In this document: piece by piece, positions 1 to 10,399 of the stretch
Layout of the letters: every line of letters starts with the position of its first letter
Numbering within the stretch: the first letter of the stretch is position 1
Assembly: GCA_013397455.1 (NCBI GenBank)
Contig: VYZB01000055.1
Span: forward strand, 916,978 to 980,977
DNA length: 64,000 nt
Origin: Crotophaga sulcirostris
Lineage: Eukaryota > Chordata > Aves > Cuculiformes > Crotophagidae
Reading direction: 5' to 3'
Position numbers and translations under genes: made by a program
The notes under the pieces: model-generated
Told to the model about the DNA's origin: nothing
Seen by the model: the letters and a program-made list of their open reading frames with translations, nothing else
Databases searched by the model: none

Positions 1-250
1 AACCCAGCGGGGAGCTCCCAGTTGCTCCCAGTCCGGCTCCTCTCCCCAGCTCCTCCCGGCCCCCGGGTCGCAGGGAGAGCAGCCGGCAGCCCCAGGGCTC
101 CAAGATCAGCAGCTCTGCTGCCTTGATCCCTTCTCCACGAGAGCCGGGCTGGGCAAAGTTTGCCTCAGGTCTTGCGAAGTTCAGAGGAGGTGTTCTTTGA
201 AGTCATCACCGTTAATGCCGGAGGAGATGTTACAGCTTGTTTGGAAATCC
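1..250. promoter_or_regulatory. GC-rich, CpG-containing window edge; possible CpG-island shoulder of a promoter
   Basis: The first ~240 bases are clearly richer in G+C than the AT-rich DNA that follows, and I count about 11 CpG dinucleotides by eye. CpG is scarce over most of the next several kilobases. This looks like the shoulder of a CpG island that continues left of the window. Vertebrate gene order places ATRNL1 downstream of TRUB1 in the same orientation. A minus-strand ATRNL1 promoter or first exon at this end would therefore fit the TRUB1 exons at the right end. I see no start codon or recognisable attractin-like coding sequence here, so the gene assignment is inference only. An unrelated GC-rich patch is possible. 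Confidence 0.35.
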
Positions 251-500
251 TTACCTTCCTAGGCTTTACTCCATCTTCCCATTTCACGGTTCAGATCAAG
301 GCTTTGCCTTCCACTTCCAGTCTGATGAGCAGTAACTGAAGTTCCTGGCTTTGTAACCTGCAGAACAAGAATATTCATGGTAATAAAATTACCTAAAATG
401 TCCTTTTTTTTCTGCAATTCTGCCATGCACAGCCTGTCTTCTTCAACTTTGCTATGACCTGTTTTCATTTTGCAAGCCTTTATACAAGATAGGAAAATAA

Positions 501-669
501 TCATAGAATCAAAGAATGGTTTGGGTTGGAAGGGACCTTAAAGCCCATCCAGTCCCACCCCCTGCCATGGGCAGGGACACCTCCCACTGGGTCAGGGGGC
601 TCCAAGCCCCATCCAACCTGGCCTGGAACACCTCCAGGGAAGGGGCAGCCACCACTGCTCTGGGCAATC
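501..669 (-). mobile_element. CR1 LINE fragment, 5'-truncated (subfamily A)
   Basis: On the plus strand it starts with TCATAGAATC and continues with the reverse complement of the avian CR1 3' end (a GGTTTGGGTTGGAAGGGACC block). The element is therefore inserted in minus orientation. About 170 bp of 3' UTR remain, ending around the TCTGGGCAA block. It shares a diagnostic GGATCAGGGGGCTCCAAG-type block (here with GTCAGGGGG) with the copies at 6911, 31415, 32471 and 49079. It has no coding capacity; short frames across it are translated 3' UTR. Confidence 0.93.
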
Positions 670-1039
670 AAGAAAATCACAGCAATCAAATCCTCTGAAG
701 CATTCTCCTAATGCTGGAATTGAAAGTGTGTGGCAAGATGTCTCTGTTCCAAGAAGATAAAGACAAGGCATTTAATGTCACGTCCTGGTACGACCTCAAA
801 ACAGACAGCTCCAAAATGACCTGTGTTGGAATCTGAAATCAGATCCAAATCGTCCCTTTTTCACATTCTATAGTTCTTACCCTTGGGTGTGGAGGAATTT
901 GGATTTGAGTTTAGCCTGTTTTTCCCAGGCATAACGTTAACCTCCCACTTGAATTTCCAAAAAATCCAGGTGCATTAGTACTACAGTCAGGAGAGAACAA
1001 GAGCATCAATCACTATCTAATTTGTACTTTGTGTGACGT
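670..1039. other. Unannotated intergenic sequence
   Basis: Unique-looking AT-rich DNA between a CR1 copy and an ancient repeat. I recognise no gene, RNA or repeat in it. Confidence 0.6.
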
Positions 1040-1262
1040 GGGAGTTCAATCAAGATCAGGACATCAGAGCTAAGCACAATATAAACATCACACAGAAGCA
1101 GTCTGTGCCTTAAGGAATTTACAGTCTTGACAGAGGGAAAACCTAAGAGCATGTGGGGAGAACAGAGCTGAAAAGTGATTTGTCCAGTGTTATTCCAGAG
1201 GATGTCAGGAGGCCCACAAGTCACTCCCAGTCCAGGACCCTGTGCATTGTCTTCCTAACAGA
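1040..1262 (-). mobile_element. Ancient amniote interspersed repeat (MIR/CORE-SINE or L3-like)
   Basis: Three blocks read, in order, like an old repeat common in turtles and crocodilians. First comes a 'taagcacaatataaacatca...cagtctgtgcctt' block near 1070-1113. It is followed by an 'aaggaatttacagtcttgaca' block near 1113-1133 and an 'aaaagtgatttgtccag' block near 1170-1186. A 'cactcccagtccaggaccctgtgcat' block then lies near 1222-1247. The last two resemble the reverse complement of a MIR-type SINE ('...cactggactgggagt...' and the CORE 'ggacaagtcactt'). Orientation is given on that basis. It is heavily diverged, and the exact family cannot be fixed by eye. Confidence 0.5.
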
Positions 1263-2976
1263 GCTGAGATAGATCAGGTCATTGTTCTGGATCAGACACA
1301 TTTCTTCACTATTAGACATCTCTTTGTATGTGTTTTGTAATGAATTGATGAGTTCATGCAAAGAAAGGAAATGGAAGTTGTGTTGCGGCTTTATATCTTA
1401 TGAAAAAAAGCTGAGGCTGAAGCCTTTGTCAAACAGTCTGCTAATTGTACAATATTACATGTGATTAAGGCTGACGAACAACTGTCCTCTGTTAAATAAC
1501 ATTATGAGACCAGAAATGCAGTTAATATGAGATTATAGGCCAAGGCACAGTCAGTCCAAGACTACACTTTATGCAGCAGTTTTACTTACCAGGGCAGGGA
1601 GATTAAATTCCTCCTCCACTTTCTCAGTTCCTTTATACCAACCAAAAAGGTTTTAAAACCAGAACTATCTTTTTCGCAGTCTGAAGGAAGATTTTGGTTC
1701 ACATCTACAGAAGTCAGCCAAATTTTTCAAATTAACATTCACAGCAAAGCTAAGCTCTCAACAGTCCTTTACCAGGCAAGAGATCTGTTAAAAAGTACAA
1801 TGATCAGTGTGCATTTGTTGATTAAATGCCAAATTTCTTCTTCAGTAATGAATGGAAAACAAACAAACAAAAAAAAAGAAATAAAACAAAACAAAACCAA
1901 AAACCCACCAAGAAATACAAATTTACACTGAGCAGATTTAAACAGACTTTTAGATAATTCTCTAGAGCTGGAGGAAAAACACAAACAGACCATCAGAAAA
2001 GGACTTGGATTGTTGTAAGAAGTGCAGAGCATACTATGACAGTAATGTTACTGCATAAACAATCCTAACTAAAAACCTAAACAGAACTGTAAAGGTTTCT
2101 AGGTTTGGACTGCTGTCTGCTGCTAAATGTAACAATCTACAAAAAAGGAGGAATGCAAACGTTTTGGCTGCTCTGTATCACCATCAGTGTGGTAGGCATT
2201 TCGTAACCCAAGGAAATGAATGATGTGCAAATGCCAATATTGGTTCTCTTCTGTGCTGATTTGATGGGATTTTTTTGGTGTCAGATGAAATTAACAGATC
2301 TGGCTGAGAGAAGTCAGATCTGTCAATCCTTTCATCCTTCCGTGTGTCTCTCAAAGTTCCACTTTTCTTGAAACTGTAACATTTTACACATTTCATCCTT
2401 CCCATTCTTGACACAGAAATGGTTTACACTTTTAAAGGACTAATGTACTGAAGAATCTTGGGTAGAATTTACAACTTAAAAGGACTTGAATAACTTACCA
2501 AAAGTTTTCAGTAAGTGAATAAAAACAGATAATAAGATTACAGACTAGAGTACTGATGTAGAAGGTTATATGAGCAAAACCTTCCAAGAAAATAACCATT
2601 GTAGTAGGAAAGCAAAATAAAAAGAACAAGTATAAAGGCTTCTTAGCTATTACAATCAAAACCTAAGGGCTAGTGTACAAGGAGAGATACACAAATACAT
2701 TTGTGTTCATTCAACAAAACAGCCTAAAATATGTTTAAAGATCTATCGTTGCTGTTATGAGGCAAGGTGGAGTGAATAAAGAGAAAACAGCCCTCAAGCA
2801 CAGATATTTCCAGTTGTTCAGGATTTCTGCAAGACCTCAAGGACAAGAATACAGCAGAATCCATCCTCTCCTCCATACTCAAGCCCCCTTCCCCTCCCTG
2901 CTCTGCTCTGCTAGTCCCCTCCACCAGGGTAATATCAGCCAAGCCTTGCTGCAGCCAACACCTTTCCTTAAGGATG
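1263..2976. other. Intergenic AT-rich DNA with one A-rich tract
   Basis: No gene or dispersed repeat recognised. An A-rich, low-complexity tract built of AAAC/AAAAC units lies at about 1856-1910. Its open frame on the opposite strand is only translated poly-T. Confidence 0.6.
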
Positions 2977-3046
2977 CTTTTTATTTATTATTTATTTACA
3001 ATTATTATTTTTTTATTTATTTACAATTTTATTATTTTTATTTACA
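2977..3046. repeat. AT-rich short tandem array (period about 25, then 21 bp)
   Basis: TTTATTTA/TTATTATTTTT sequence in which the anchor ATTTACA recurs near 2994, 3019 and 3040. This gives two to three imperfect units. Confidence 0.7.
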
Positions 3047-3630
3047 GCATCTGGTGCAGATGTAATTTTGCAATGACGAGATGTTGATGATGATAAGATG
3101 TTGAGAAGAACAATATAACCAACTAAACAGAAGAAAGAGAAAAAAAAAAAGATTACCTTTGTGGTTGACCTCTGGGCAAGCATGTTAAGAGAAACAAGTG
3201 TTTTCTATGCCCTTTCCCTTCTCTTTGGGAGAGATGTTATCAGACTCATTAAGTAAAAAGGGGCAAGCTCTGCATTGCTTCCGGGCAGGGATATATAGAT
3301 CTGAGTTGGCCTTATGACATATTGGTAGAACTAGCATGTAGAGAGCTGTAGTGGAGGTAATAGCTACAGAGTGATCCAAGACAGTTTCAAGGGCTGTTCT
3401 AGCTGAACACATCCTAGCAACAAACAGACCTTATGGTGTGCACTGCACAGGCTTCTTACTGAACCTTGCAAGTGCAACTTGAGTGTAGGCTTTCCCTTTT
3501 CTTTCCAAGTATGCACACAACACTTCGGAGGGAGGACAACGTGGGGTTTTTTTCCTAAATCTCATGCTAATTTTTCACTGAGTGAAACTGAGTCATCTGA
3601 ACCTTTCCATATAGCCCTTTCTAATATAAC
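3047..3630. other. Unannotated intergenic sequence
   Basis: Nothing recognised beyond short A-runs (for example near 3139-3150). Confidence 0.55.
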
Positions 3631-3797
3631 AGAATCATAGAATCATTAAGGTTGGAAAAGACCTCTAAGATCACCAGGTCCAACTATCAGTCCTACACCA
3701 ACTAAACCATGTCCCAAAGTGCCAAGTCTACATGCCTTTTAAACACCTCCAGGGATGGTGACTCTACCACTTCCCTGGCCATTCTGTTCCAATGAGA
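3631..3797 (-). mobile_element. CR1 LINE fragment (subfamily B-like, older)
   Basis: It begins with AGAATCATAGAATCATTAAG and then 'ggttggaaaagacctctaag', the reverse complement of a CR1 3' terminus. It continues to the 'cacctccagggatggtgac' block and the 'ttccctgg' block near 3772. About 165 bp of 3' UTR remain, 5'-truncated. Confidence 0.9.
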
Positions 3798-6700
3798 TAA
3801 ACTAAATTTATCCCTACTCAGCAGATTCTAGTGCTAACAGAATAACGCATGTTACAATTTTCTCTTCATGTTTGTCTTATCTGGTAAGTCAACTTTTGGG
3901 AAGCATCAATTTTATAAGATTAAAATTATAAGCCTTCCCTTGTCTAGTCTTTTAAAAAAAAAAAATTAGAAAGAGCTAAAGTTCACTAGAAAATTCACTG
4001 GCACCCTTCTAAAATGAAACCTTGATAGAAAATTTTATCTTTTGTACCACCCATGCATGTATTTTGCTACAGTAGCAAGTCACCTTTGTTAGCATCATCT
4101 GCAGTAAGTATTGGCGAGCAAACTGCCGTACAATAAAGATTGTAAATGCTGTAGGAAGGTTAACAAACTCAGAAAGAGCTACAAAGCAAAGGACTGGGAA
4201 ATTAATGTTTATGTTATTTTATCAGAAGGCAATATCTGGAGAAAAAAATTTAGGGTCAAGTCTATACTTTTTGTACATGTGCATAAGCTGAAATATAAAA
4301 TATGTTCTACAGTCAAATTTTTACTGAAATATTTGTTCCTTTGCTGAATTTTTTCATCAGAGAAAAAAAAAAAGTTACTACATTTTTACACACTTATTTT
4401 GGACTTGGATCAAGAATAATGACACAAGTTGCAAGTTTGCTTCAGGTCTATTTAAAGACAAAAGAGACTTCAGAGAAAAAGAGGCACTGGACTAGACCAA
4501 GTTCCATCAACACGGACAATGACATTGTCATTCTTTGAAACACCCGTCTGCTTTCAAATAAAAGTCTACTGAACCAGAAAATAAAATCATGTTATGTTTT
4601 TTATATATATAGTTTCTGTACACCTGCTAAAAATTAAATAGCCAAGCTATACCTGATAGCCTTTCCATCTCTGACAGAACAAGTCTGCTGACATTGATCT
4701 TGACTCATAAGATGATCCTTTGATTTTTTTAAAAAATAAAAGGTTTTTAGAAGTCTTTCTACTGAAGAGATGTGTAATTGAATGCCACGCTGAAACCTTG
4801 GTGCGTGCTGCAATATGTTACAAATTATCTGGAAAACACTGACATTTTCCCCTGCAAATGTCCCTTCTGCTGAGTATTTCTCTGCATCTGTTCTGCTGCC
4901 TTTCTCTTTCACTGCTATTCCTTCTGGAGTTTTTCACAATCCTGCTTAATCTTGACTAAGCTAGGGCATTTTTTCCTTGTCAGCAAAGCTCCATCTCACA
5001 ATTCAACCTTTCTTACCCGTCATTAGTAGGTATACTGAATTTATCCAATACCCTTAATGATCCCAAAGGGGCACGGCTATTAGACTTTTTCTAGCTGAGA
5101 AAGCATTTACTTTGAGTTATTTTCTCTCATTCTTTTCTAAATCAGGAAATAATCTTTGGGATTCATACCACTGCTGCTTTTATTCCTGTTTTTGTTCTTT
5201 CTATTCCTAAGTTTCAGCAAAATGCTGAAAAATTTATTTGATGGGAATGAAATTCCATTGACCTTAATGGGATTTACACCCCTTCTGCAGAATTTAGCAC
5301 AGGTTCCCACAATTTTTGTGGATAACACTATGCTGAAAGATGTCCAAAAAAAGCCATACTAAAAGATTTTGGAAATCAAAATAAACCACATGCTCCATTT
5401 TTCTCTTATCCACTGTTTTTTCTTTGTAAGCCTTAGGAAGGCTGCATTTATTATTAGTGGGTTATTGGTTTTTCCTCATCACTTTATACTTTACCCAAGA
5501 GCTTTGTAAGTCCTACACCAATTCCTTCAAAGGTTACTAAAGCATAACTTCTCAGTCCATATTTTCAGGCTCACAAATTTCATCTTTTTGGAAAAAAAAA
5601 AAGAAAATGTTGGGTAACTTAAATCAGCAGTATATTCCGTATTTTGATTAATACAATTTCCATCTTTATATTTAAATCACGGCTCAGCTCCTTTGGAGTG
5701 ATATTGCCTAGTCTTAGTTATTCTTTTTCAGTATAATCTTACGCTGTTTTCTTACTTTTCTTTAAAAAAAACATTAATAAAGGCTACTGTAGTAACCTCT
5801 CTAATACTTAATTCCTCAGTATTTTGTTAGAACACTGTAACAAAATTATTTGCTTTTCCTAAAATTGCATTTTCCTTTCCAGTTACTACTCTTGGACCCT
5901 AGTGAATTTTCCTGTTCATTCCCTTTTATGTATTTTAAAAATTACTTCTTTCTTTTCTCAGTTAATACTTGAGTAGTTGTACTATTAAAGTTTGGAAAGC
6001 GATACTTGCAAAAAATGGAGGAAGGATAATGAAACAATAATTGTACTAGGCATAATGGAATAGTGGAATAAAATTATGCTCTTTTTTTGCCCTTGAATTT
6101 ACATAAAATTGGCAAAAATGAGAGGCTATATTTGCACTGATCCCTATCTTGTCTACTACATAGACGTCAAAAAAGGATTGAGTAAATCAAATTTTCCCTT
6201 GTTGTAAATGTCAAAACAGCCATTACATGCCAGGAATCTAACTGGCATGTTGTATTAATTCATTGAAATTATTTTCAGTAATTTGAAGAAATAATTCTCA
6301 TGTATAAAAATAATATTTTGACAAGCACACAAGCAATTGCTTAATTAGCATAAGACACTAATTTCCACGAAGATATAAAGTAATACCTTCTCTATCTGCA
6401 TTTTAAAATAACGATAGAAGTAATTGTTATTGAGAGCGAAAGCATCTTCACATCTGGCCTGTCCTGGTTGTGCACTTGGCATTGGTGAGACTGCTGGTTT
6501 GACACGAATGAAGAAGTTATGACCAGAGGTGCTGACTTTATCTGTGCTCTCAGCTAGGGGTAAAGGCCAGGCTCGTGCCAGGCAGAAAGTCTGTCAAAGT
6601 AAAGCATAAAATATCTGAAGCATAGACCCACAAACACTGCAGTCTGGGGTGTAAGTGCTAGATCTCATGGTGTTGATACCTCAGGGTGACCTATCTGGCG

Positions 6701-6910
6701 TTGCAGGGGTGTAGCCAGGTAACCAGCAGTGATGGAACGTGGTTATGGAAGGGCAGAGCAAATTGTAGAAGAACAGCTGTTGGAAGAGTCAGGAATTGTG
6801 GCTTGTAAAGGGCCTTTTAACTTCTCCCAAAGTCTAGGAAAGTGACAGGAAGACGTGTGGAACAACCAGTTGAAATATGGGACAGAAAAAGAAGAAAGTG
6901 CACACACTGA
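3798..6910. other. Intergenic AT-rich DNA
   Basis: No gene or young repeat recognised. It contains a short TA run at about 4601-4612. A near-palindromic core at 5254-5272 (listed separately) is typical of very old amniote repeats. Confidence 0.55.
5215..5310. repeat. Possible remnant of an ancient palindromic amniote repeat
   Basis: The core 'tccattgaccttaatggga' at 5254-5272 is nearly its own reverse complement. It resembles the CCATTGACTTCAATGGGA core that recurs in very old repeats of turtles, crocodilians and birds. The flanks are too decayed to define borders. Confidence 0.3.
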
Positions 6911-7243
6911 CATAGAACCATAGAATGGTTTGGGTTGGAAGGGACCTTAAAGCCGTTCCAGTTCCAACCGCTCTACCACGGGCAGGGACACCTCCCACTG
7001 GATCAGGGGGCTCCAAGCCCCATCCAACCTGACCTTCAACACCTCCAGGGATGGGGCAGCCACCACTGCTCTGGGCAACCTGGGCCAGGGCCTCCCCACC
7101 CTCACACCAAAACATTTCTCCCTAAAATCTAATCTAAATCTACTCTCTTTAATCGTAAAACCATTCCCCCTAGTCCTGTCCCTGCAAGAGCCCCTCCTCT
7201 TTCCTGTAAACTCACTTTAAGTGCTGGAAGGCTGATACAAGGT
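6911..7243 (-). mobile_element. CR1 LINE fragment, longer 3' UTR copy (subfamily A)
   Basis: It starts CATAGAACCATAGAATGG and follows subfamily A through the 'ggatcagggggctccaag' and 'gggcaacctgggcc' blocks. It then extends further to the 'cctagtcctgtccctgcaag' block and 'gtgctggaaggctgata' near 7221. It is thus about 330 bp of CR1 3' sequence in minus orientation. Frames opening across it on both strands are non-coding. Confidence 0.93.
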
Positions 7244-9540
7244 TTAAACCAAAGATTTTCTGATCAGGAGGCTTTTTCAACACAGCAACTCTTAGAGGTA
7301 TCCCAGGGGCAGGCACTGGGAAGACCTACATGGCAGGACCTAGTGGTGAGATGGGAACACAGCTATCCGAGGATCTGTTTGAAAAAGCAGTAGGGCAGGA
7401 CACAGATTGTCTATTCAGTTCTTCAGATGTGCTTTTTTTTCTTTTATGAAGTGGAGGAAATTACACAGAAAGTAGCTATTTTAGATTTAATTCCAATTCT
7501 GTAGGAGGAAGTGGTTGAGAATCTTAAAGTGGAAGTTAATTCAAGTGAAAAAGATCATAAAAATGATAAGTCTTCCATTCTTCCTTTAAATTGAGAATAA
7601 CAAAATAAGGGTAATGGACTTCGAATAGCCCAGGGAAATGCAAGTATCTGAGAACTGATAAGGAAAAAAGAAATGCAAGAGATAAAGGCACAACAGCAAA
7701 TTATCCTAACAGGGAGAAAAGATTAGAAGTACATCAAAAATTAATGTGATTGCATCAAGAACTCTTTAACAATGTGAAAATCTAAAAGAAAATCATAAAA
7801 TATAGAAAAAGGGACACATATATAATGCTAATTACAAAGAAGTAGCACAAGCAAGCCAGAATAAAATAAAAAATGCTGAAGCACAAAATGAGTCACAAGT
7901 GGCATGATAATACCCTTATTCAGTTCAAACAGGACAGATCTGTGTTTGAAATAATAATAAATCCTATGTTGCTTTGTACCAAAGACTGCCGTTTTCCATA
8001 AGGATTATAACATGTTACAATGGCTTGTCAGTCGTTTTTGACCTGGTTTCCTCTCCAAGTTCTCTATCTCATACTCATGTAGTTCTGTAAGTCCTCTAAA
8101 AGCAATTTCACAAGAGTGAATAAAGGACAGATGGTGGAGTTGCATTTTCTCAGGTGCCTTTCCTTCACTGTCATTGCAAGACAAGGCATGTGTCTGGCCC
8201 ACTGAAATTAATTCCGTGTCTCACAGTTTCCTTCTCTCAGAGTTGCACATGGCCATACTAAATATTGAAAAGATGTTCAAAACAAGATTATGAAATATGG
8301 TTTTTTTTACTACATCTCATGAAGCAGATCTGTAGCTTCATCATCGCCAAGAAAAGTTATTCCCTGTGCATCCGTATCAAGATTGAGAACCACATAATGA
8401 AAGGTACCACTCTGGATGGGTTATGTCACTAACTACAAATAATTTTGTTATGCTGTGAAGACAAATGGCTTCAGGTTATAAGAAAGTCTGAAAATAGGAA
8501 GGATTAATAACATCTCAGTGAAAAAAATTTTTACACAAACTGTACGTATTTTCCAACACTGTTTTATACAGCAATATAATTAAGTTTAATGTACTTTGTG
8601 TTTCTGTATTTTCGCCCTTTCCCTCATTTTTCCAGACTATGGGAAGATTGCTTTGTCATTTATCAAAAAATAAAATGAGAAAAATCATAATTTGAGCTGA
8701 GCCACTTTCCATCCCTTTAAATAATTCAAATGTCTAATTACTCCACCAAGAATAACTTGTAATAAAGTTTGCCTGCATAATTTATTGACTGAAGAGCTAC
8801 CACAATGTAAGGCAAGTTTTAAAGTTTTAGCTCAATGTTGACTTAAAGCTTTAACTTAATGAAAATGAATTGATCTTATCTGTTCGCTTTCTATGTTGCT
8901 TATATCAACCTGAATACTCTTTTTCCTTTATTTCCAAATTTGGCCTTTTATTTATTTTTTCATGTTGACCCTAGAAAAATACATGTTTTTTTTTAGTAAA
9001 CTGAGAGCAGTTAGAAGTAATTCTAAACTAAAAGAAATAATAACAAAATACTCCTCAAATACATGAGGAGAATTTAAGAGTGCAGCCTCTGAAATGAAAA
9101 TGTAGAATAGTAAAACTGAGCGTATAATGCTCTTCTGACAATGAGTAAAGACCAAAATGATATGTTTATTGTGTTTGAAAGAAGAGTTTCTCTTGTGTTT
9201 ATGAGGTTTTGTTTAACAGATCAGTCTCCCTTTATTTTTAAATTGAATTTTAAAATAAGTGTTCTTCAACGTGCTACACCTATCCTCCTATTGCTCTCTC
9301 ACTTTGCATTATCTGAATTACTTTTTTTTGAAAAAAAAACCAAAAAAACAACAAAAGAAACCAAAACAACCACCCAGAAAATAACATGTATTCCTTTTTT
9401 TTTCCAGTTCTGTTAGCATTCATGGTTTTATCAATGCAGCACAGTACAGAGATCTCATGTAAAGAATAGGATTAGTGTTTATGCCTCACAAAAGGACACT
9501 ATTTTTAACCTACATCACCCACCAGTCTGTGTCAGTCTGA
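7244..9540. other. Intergenic AT-rich DNA
   Basis: No gene, RNA or dispersed repeat recognised. An A-rich tract with AAAAC units lies at about 9331-9380. Confidence 0.55.
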
Positions 9541-9610
9541 CAAGGTCCTGTCAGAACACACCTGTACACACATATGAACATGCATGTGCACAAACACATG
9601 CACACGGTAC
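9541..9610. repeat. Degenerate CA/ACAC-rich microsatellite-like tract
   Basis: Interrupted ACACAC, CACATG and CATGCA units over about 60 bases, probably an eroded dinucleotide repeat. Confidence 0.55.
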
Positions 9611-9642
9611 CACAATTCTAAAATATTTTAACCGTTCTCAGC

Positions 9643-9660
9643 TTTTTTTTTTTTTTTTTT
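9643..9660. repeat. Poly-T homopolymer, about 18 bp
   Basis: An uninterrupted T run. The adjacent sequence does not identify a retroposon, so I list it only as a homopolymer. Confidence 0.9.
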
Positions 9661-10217
9661 AATTCGCCTGCTCTCATCTACATACGCACATTATTGTTAT
9701 TGAAGAATAAGAAGGATCCTGGTGTCACATCCCCAGCAGAAAGGGACTGCCTTCAGCGAGGCACCCAAAATGCCTCCAATAAAAAGGCTGTTTGATGTCC
9801 AGGGTTGTGTATGAACACTTGCCAAATATAAAATGAATGCCTATTTCATAAAGAGCAGAAAGTATGGGTGTTTCCTGTGAGTATCTGGAGCAAAAATGAA
9901 TGCCCGCATCTCTCTGACAAATGTCAGAAAACTGTACCAGGAAAACAGAAGTGAAGGGTGGGTTTAGACCCTGAGCTTTCACAGGTTTGTATGGTCTACA
10001 ATTAAAGAGAATAAACTCAGGAATTGCAGTTCAGGCCTCGAAGGAAAAGTATTTCATGTGCCTTTGATGCTTGTTTGCCTCTTAACTAAAAGAAAACGCT
10101 TGTAGTAAAGTCAGATGCCTACAGCAAAGGTCTCAGTGGGATGATGGGAACAGTTCACACCAAAGGATTCTAAATGGAGCAAAGCACCACGTCGTTCAGC
10201 ACAGGTTAATTCCTGAG
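9661..10217. other. Unannotated intergenic sequence
   Basis: Includes an 85-codon minus-strand opening (9725-9982) with no recognisable domain. No repeat identified. Confidence 0.5.
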
Positions 10218-10399
10218 GAGCGCTGCCCAGGGAGGTGGTGGAGTCGCCGACCCTTGAAGTGTTTAAGGGAAGATTGGATGAGGCACTGAGTGCCATGGTT
10301 TAGGTGATAAGGTGGTGTTAGTGTTGGCTTATAGGTTGGACTTGATGATCTTGGAGGTCTCTTCCAACCTGGTTATACTGTGAAACTGTGAAACTGTGA
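10218..10399 (+). mobile_element. CR1 LINE fragment (subfamily C) with variant 3' octamers
   Basis: A sense-orientation CR1 3' end. It starts with 'gcgctgcccagggaggtgg', passes 'gaggcactgagtgccatgg', and ends with 'ttggaggtctcttccaacct' plus terminal repeats. Those repeats are three CTGTGAAA units at 10377-10399 instead of ATTCTATG. The same subfamily appears in minus orientation at 15871 and 53341. Confidence 0.9.

Noticed and set aside
516..711. Overlapping short frames with Pro/Gly-rich products, also at 6834-7132, 31364-31758, 32414-32741 and 49098-49337
   Set aside because: All five sets are translations of the same CR1 3' UTR and its antisense, so they look conserved only because the repeat is.
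6470..6830. GC-richer segment just before a CR1, considered as an old exon or repeat
   Set aside because: No frame of note, no splice pair, and no match to a repeat I know.
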